Shown here one piece after another: positions 60,380 to 64,000 of a stretch of 64,000 nt of DNA (its first letter is position 1; the number at the start of each line of letters is the position of its first letter). Where the stretch lies: the NCBI GenBank assembly GCA_020852865.1, contig JADYZZ010000068.1:1-64000 (forward strand), given 5' to 3'. The stretch comes from Rubrivivax sp. Its GTDB lineage: Bacteria; Pseudomonadota; Gammaproteobacteria; Burkholderiales; Burkholderiaceae_C. The position numbers and the translations under genes were made by a program. The notes below the pieces were generated by a model, which was not told where the DNA came from, did no database searches, and was given only the letters and a program-made list of their open reading frames with translations.

Positions 60380-61270
60380 ATGTCCGTGATCACTGCAAGC
60401 ATGGTGGCCGAACTGCGCGCCAAGACCGACGCGCCGATGATGGAATGCAAGAAGGCGCTCACCGAGGCCGACGGCGACCTCGGCCGCGCCGAGGAGATCC
60501 TGCGCGTCAAGCTCGGCAACAAGGCGAGCAAGGCGGCCAGCCGCGTCACTGCCGAAGGCGTCGTCGCCGCCCACGTGGGCGGCGCTGCCGGCGCCCTCGT
60601 CGAGGTCAACTGCGAGACCGACTTCGTGTCCAAGAACGAGTCGTTCCTGGCCCTGGCGCGCGCCTGCGCGCAACTGGTGGCCGAGCGCAACCCGGCCGAC
60701 GTCGCGGCGCTGGCCGCGCTGCCGCTCGCGCAGGACGGCTTCGGCCCGACGGTGGAAGACGTGCGCAAGGGCCTGATCGGCAAGATCGGCGAGAACCTGT
60801 CGATCCGCCGCTTCCGGCGCTACGCCGGCGGCGGCGCGCTGGCGCACTACCTGCACGGCACGCGCATCGGCGTCATCGTCGAGTACAGCGGCAGCGCGAC
60901 GGCGGCCAAGGACGTGGCGATGCATGTCGCGGCGATGAAGCCGGTGGCGCTGGCCGCCGCCGATGTGCCCGCCGATCTGGTCGACAAGGAGCGCAAGATC
61001 GCCGCCGAGAAGGCCGCCGAGAGCGGCAAGCCGGCCGAGATCGCGGCCAAGATGGTCGAAGGCGCGGTGCAAAAGTACCTGAAGGAGGTGTCGCTGCTGC
61101 CGCAGCCCTTCGTCAAGAACGACAAGCAGTCGGTCGAGCAGATGCTGAAGGAGGCCGGCACCACGGTGCGCGGCTTCACGCTGTACGTGGTGGGCGAGGG
61201 CATCGACAAGCGCAGCGGCGACTTCGCCGCCGAGGTGGCGGCGCAGGTGGCCGCTGCCAAGGGCCAGTAG
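60380..61270 (+). CDS. tsf: Elongation factor Ts
   Basis: 296 residues. Nucleotide-exchange factor for EF-Tu. The N-terminal UBA-like domain has [26 protein letters not shown], the core has [16 protein letters not shown] (with the TDFV contact to EF-Tu) and [10 protein letters not shown], and the C-terminal part has [29 protein letters not shown] lies before the ATG. It sits 108 bases after rpsB, as in most bacteria. Confidence 0.97.
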   Translation: MSVITASMVAELRAKTDAPMMECKKALTEADGDLGRAEEILRVKLGNKASKAASRVTAEGVVAAHVGGAAGALVEVNCETDFVSKNESFLALARACAQLVAERNPADVAALAALPLAQDGFGPTVEDVRKGLIGKIGENLSIRRFRRYAGGGALAHYLHGTRIGVIVEYSGSATAAKDVAMHVAAMKPVALAAADVPADLVDKERKIAAEKAAESGKPAEIAAKMVEGAVQKYLKEVSLLPQPFVKNDKQSVEQMLKEAGTTVRGFTLYVVGEGIDKRSGDFAAEVAAQVAAAKGQ

Positions 61271-61340
61271 CCGGGCCCTGGGCGCGCACGGGCGCCGGCC
61301 GCCCGCCGCTTACACTGCAGCACCGCGAACGGACCACCTC

Positions 61341-62057
61341 ATGCCGACGCCGGCATACAAGCGCATCCTGCTCAAGCTCTCGGGCGAGGCCCTGATGGGC
61401 GATGATCCCTACGGCATCAACCGCGCCACCATCGTGCGCATGGTGCGCGAGGTGCAGGAGATCACGCGCCTGGGTTGCGAGGTCGCCGTCGTCATCGGCG
61501 GCGGCAACATCTTCCGCGGCGTGGCCGGCGGCTCGGTCGGCATGGACCGCGCCACCGCCGACTACATGGGCATGCTGGCCACCGTGATGAACGCGCTCGC
61601 GCTGGCCGACACGATGCGCCAGGAGGGCATGACGGCGCGCGTGATGTCGGCCATCGGCATCGAGCAGGTGGTCGAGCCCTACGTCCGGCCCAAGGCGCTG
61701 CAGTATCTCGAGGAAGGCAAGGTCGTCGTCTTCGCCGCCGGCACCGGCAACCCCTTCTTCACCACCGACACCGCGGCGGCGCTGCGCGGCGCCGAAGTCG
61801 GCGCCGAGATCGTGCTCAAGGCGACCAAGGTCGACGGCGTGTACAGCGCCGATCCGCACAAGGACCCGAGCGCCACGCGCTACACGCGCATCGCCTTCGA
61901 CGAGGCGATCGCGCGCAACCTGCAGGTGATGGACGCCACCGCGTTCGCGCTGTGCCGCGACCAGAAGCTGCCGATCAAGGTGTTCTCGATCCACAAGCCG
62001 GGTGCGCTCAGGCGCGTCGTGCTCGGCGAGGACGAGGGCACGCTGGTGCACGTTTGA
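61341..62057 (+). CDS. pyrH: UMP kinase
   Basis: 238 residues. Amino-acid-kinase fold hexamer that phosphorylates UMP and is regulated by GTP and UTP. Visible are [66 protein letters not shown] and [12 protein letters not shown]. It is cytoplasmic. The start ATG 61341 has only a weak Shine-Dalgarno (GGACC), so coupling to tsf transcription is likely. frr follows after 21 bases. Confidence 0.97.
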   Translation: MPTPAYKRILLKLSGEALMGDDPYGINRATIVRMVREVQEITRLGCEVAVVIGGGNIFRGVAGGSVGMDRATADYMGMLATVMNALALADTMRQEGMTARVMSAIGIEQVVEPYVRPKALQYLEEGKVVVFAAGTGNPFFTTDTAAALRGAEVGAEIVLKATKVDGVYSADPHKDPSATRYTRIAFDEAIARNLQVMDATAFALCRDQKLPIKVFSIHKPGALRRVVLGEDEGTLVHV

Positions 62058-62078
62058 CGACGAGGCTGCAACTTCGCC

Positions 62079-62639
62079 ATGGACACCGCCGAGATCAGGA
62101 AGACCGCCGAGCACAAGATGGGCAAGTCGCTCGAGGCGCTGAAGAACGAACTGCACAAGATCCGCACCGGGCGGGCGCATCCCGGCATCCTCGACCAGGT
62201 GCATGTCGACTACTACGGCTCCAAGGTGCCGATCAGCCAGGTCGCCAACGTCTCGCTGATCGACGCGCGCACGATCAGCGTGCAGCCCTGGGAGAAGGGC
62301 ATGGGCGCGAAGATCGAGCGGGCGATCCGCGAGAGCGATCTCGGCCTCAACCCGAGCGCCCAGGGCGACTTGCTGCGCGTGCCGATGCCGCCGCTCACCG
62401 AGGAGCGGCGGCGCGAGCTGAGCAAGGTCGTGCGCCACGCCGGCGAGGAATGCAAGATCGCGGTGCGCGCCGTGCGCCGCGAGGCCAACGAGCACCTGAA
62501 GAAGCTGCTCAAGGACAAGGCCGTCAACGAGGACGAGGAGCGCCGCGTGCAGGCCGACGTGCAGCATCTGACCGACAACGTCGTCGCCGAGATCGACCGC
62601 CTGGTGCACGGCAAGGAAGCCGAGGTGATGGCGGTCTGA
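62079..62639 (+). CDS. frr: Ribosome recycling factor
   Basis: 186 residues, standard length. With EF-G it splits the post-termination ribosome. The three-helix bundle has [27 protein letters not shown], the hinge [24 protein letters not shown], and the C-terminal helix with [36 protein letters not shown]. It is followed by uppS after 20 bases. Confidence 0.97.
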   Translation: MDTAEIRKTAEHKMGKSLEALKNELHKIRTGRAHPGILDQVHVDYYGSKVPISQVANVSLIDARTISVQPWEKGMGAKIERAIRESDLGLNPSAQGDLLRVPMPPLTEERRRELSKVVRHAGEECKIAVRAVRREANEHLKKLLKDKAVNEDEERRVQADVQHLTDNVVAEIDRLVHGKEAEVMAV

Positions 62640-62659
62640 GCGCCGCCGCCGGGTCTGCG

Positions 62660-63418
62660 ATGTCGGGCAAACCCAAGCTCGTGCCGCTGCAGGGCGCCGC
62701 GCCCGACGCGGTGCCGCGCCATGTCGCGGTGGTGATGGACGGCAACGGCCGCTGGGCGCGCCAGCGCTTCATGCCGCGCTTCTTCGGCCACAAGGCCGGT
62801 GTCGACGCGCTGGTGCGCGCGGTCAACCTGTTCGCCGAGCGCGGCGTCGCCTACCTGACGGTGTTCGCCTTCTCGTCGGAGAACTGGAAGCGCCCCAGCG
62901 AGGAGGTGTCGGGACTGATGAGCCTGGTGCTGGTGGCGGTGTCCAAGTACCTGGGCAAGCTTGCCGGCGACGGCGTTCGCATCCGCATCGTCGGCGACCG
63001 CTCGGCCGTTTCCGACAAGCTGCGCCTGGCCTGGGAGCAGGCCGAGGCCCTGACGCGCCACAACACGCGCATCACGCTCGCGGTGGCGTTCAACTACGGC
63101 GGGCGCTGGGACGTCGTGCAGGCCTGCCGTCAGGCGCTTGCCGAGGGCGTCGCGCCGGGCGATTTCGACGAGGCTTATCTGTCGAGCCACATGGCGCTGT
63201 CGTTCGCGCCCGACCCCGACCTGTTCATCCGCACCGGCGGCGAGATGCGCATGAGCAACTTCATGCTCTGGCAGGCCGCCTATTCGGAGCTGTTCTTCAC
63301 CGAGTGCCTGTGGCCGGACTTCGGCACGCGCGAGATCGACGCGGCGCTCGCGGCCTATGCGCAGCGCGATCGGCGCTTCGGCGGCATCCGCCAGCCGGTG
63401 GTGGCCGAGGGTGATTGA
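62660..63418 (+). CDS. uppS: Undecaprenyl diphosphate synthase
   Basis: 252 residues. Makes the C55 lipid carrier for peptidoglycan and O-antigen. The catalytic Asp27 is in VVMDGNGRWAR. Other landmarks are the GHKAGVDALVRAVNLFAERGV helix, FAFSSENWKRP, AFNYGGRWD, PDPDLFIRTGGEMRMSNFMLWQAAYSELFF and the LWPDFG ending. ATG 62660 gives a 20-residue lead before the fold. cdsA follows after 48 bases. Confidence 0.97.
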   Translation: MSGKPKLVPLQGAAPDAVPRHVAVVMDGNGRWARQRFMPRFFGHKAGVDALVRAVNLFAERGVAYLTVFAFSSENWKRPSEEVSGLMSLVLVAVSKYLGKLAGDGVRIRIVGDRSAVSDKLRLAWEQAEALTRHNTRITLAVAFNYGGRWDVVQACRQALAEGVAPGDFDEAYLSSHMALSFAPDPDLFIRTGGEMRMSNFMLWQAAYSELFFTECLWPDFGTREIDAALAAYAQRDRRFGGIRQPVVAEGD

Positions 63419-63466
63419 GGTCCGCGCGGCAGCATCGCAGCGGTGCGCTCGGGCCGCGGGCGCGCC

Positions 63467-64000
63467 ATGCTGAAGCAGCGCGTCGTCACGGCGCTCGTGC
63501 TGGTGGCGATCATGTTCGCGGCGCTGGCGGCGCCCGGGCGCTGGCCCTTCGCGCTCGTCAGTCTCGCGCTGTTCGCCGCCGGAGCCTGGGAGTGGGCGCG
63601 CCTGAACCGGACGCTGCCCGCACTGCTGTCGGCGGCCCTGTTCGCGCTCGTCGGCCTCGGCGCTCTTGCCGGCGGCTGGGGCGACGCGGCGCCGGCGGCG
63701 CTGTGGCGTGCGCTCGCGCTGCTGTGGCTCGGCGGCGGTGCCCTCGTGCTCTGGCGCGGCCCTGCGGCCTGGCCGCGCTGGCCGCGCCTGCTGCGCTGGC
63801 TGCTCGGCCTGTCGGTGCTGGGCGGCGCCTGGCTCGCGCTCGTGCACGCGCGCACGATCGGCATCAACTTCATGCTGTCGATGCTGTGTCTGGTGTGGAT
63901 GGCCGACATCGCCGCCTACTTCGGCGGCCGTGCCTTCGGCCGGCGCAAGCTCGCGCCTTCGATCAGCCCCGGCAAGAGCTGGGAGGGCCTGTGGTCGGGC
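63467..64000 (+). CDS. cdsA: Phosphatidate cytidylyltransferase, 5' part (cut by window edge)
   Basis: First 178 codons of CdsA from ATG 63467; the frame is still open at 64000. Integral membrane enzyme that makes CDP-diacylglycerol from CTP and phosphatidate. Several hydrophobic helices (LVLVAIMFAALAAP, PFALVSLALFAAGAWEWARL, LLRWLLGLSVLGGAWLALV) are followed by the family segment MADIAAYFGGRAFGRRKLAP and the start of SPGKSWEG, part of the CDP-alcohol signature. The gene follows uppS as in most proteobacteria. Confidence 0.92.
   Translation, partial: MLKQRVVTALVLVAIMFAALAAPGRWPFALVSLALFAAGAWEWARLNRTLPALLSAALFALVGLGALAGGWGDAAPAALWRALALLWLGGGALVLWRGPAAWPRWPRLLRWLLGLSVLGGAWLALVHARTIGINFMLSMLCLVWMADIAAYFGGRAFGRRKLAPSISPGKSWEGLWSG

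Overview
The window is a stretch of chromosome from a GC-rich (by eye about 70% G+C) betaproteobacterium, most likely order Burkholderiales and probably near Rubrivivax, Leptothrix or Ideonella. The evidence is conserved gene order: rlmN-pilF-rodZ-ispG-hisS-yfgM-bamB-der-hfq-hflX-hflK-hflC-hisZ-purA, rpsB-tsf-pyrH-frr-uppS-cdsA and sucA-sucB-lpdA. A PEP-CTERM protein and a HisZ-type histidine pathway also fit. Nearly all of the window is coding. No gene-free stretch exceeds 300 bases, and I saw no insertion sequence, prophage or CRISPR array.

Layout. 1-1.8 kb: 3' end of lon, then tRNA-Gly(GCC), tRNA-Cys(GCA) and an inverted tRNA-Leu(UAA). 1.9-8.0 kb: electron-transfer flavoprotein (etfBA), a 591-residue acyl-CoA dehydrogenase, a nitronate monooxygenase-like flavoprotein, a small lipoprotein and an amidohydrolase. 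8.2-9.2 kb: a broken chemoreceptor gene that has lost its signalling tip. 9.5-15.2 kb: the complete 2-oxoglutarate dehydrogenase complex (sucA, sucB, lpdA). 15.2-23.4 kb: an accessory block with a PEP-CTERM protein, a large subtilisin-like protease split by a one-base frameshift, a small exported Cys-containing protein, and a leftward four-gene operon. That operon encodes a Tat-exported four-cluster ferredoxin, an NrfD-type membrane protein, a multihaem cytochrome c and an unrecognised 142-residue protein. 23.5-28.3 kb: zapE, a coiled-coil envelope protein, a PP2C phosphatase, a YdcH-like protein and a DinG/YoaA helicase.

28.3-33.0 kb: bamD divergent from rluD, then scpB and rluB. 33.1-37.4 kb: a phosphonate-type ABC importer (phnD, phnC, two phnE) with a HAD phosphatase and no C-P lyase. 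37.5-53.8 kb: the long housekeeping run from ndk to purA plus a phosphoribosyltransferase; it covers RNA modification, pilus assembly, isoprenoid synthesis, outer-membrane assembly, ribosome GTPases and membrane proteolysis control. 53.9-59.3 kb: tRNA-Leu(CAG), an RNase R without its N-terminal helix-turn-helix, the NAD(P)HX repair enzyme and D-amino acid dehydrogenase. 59.5-64.0 kb: translation and envelope genes rpsB-tsf-pyrH-frr-uppS and the start of cdsA, cut by the window edge.

Most of the window is ordinary core genome. The part most worth a second look is the 15.2-23.4 kb block between lpdA and zapE, above all the ferredoxin/NrfD/cytochrome/unknown operon. It looks like a quinone-to-periplasm electron-transfer module with no catalytic subunit beside it.
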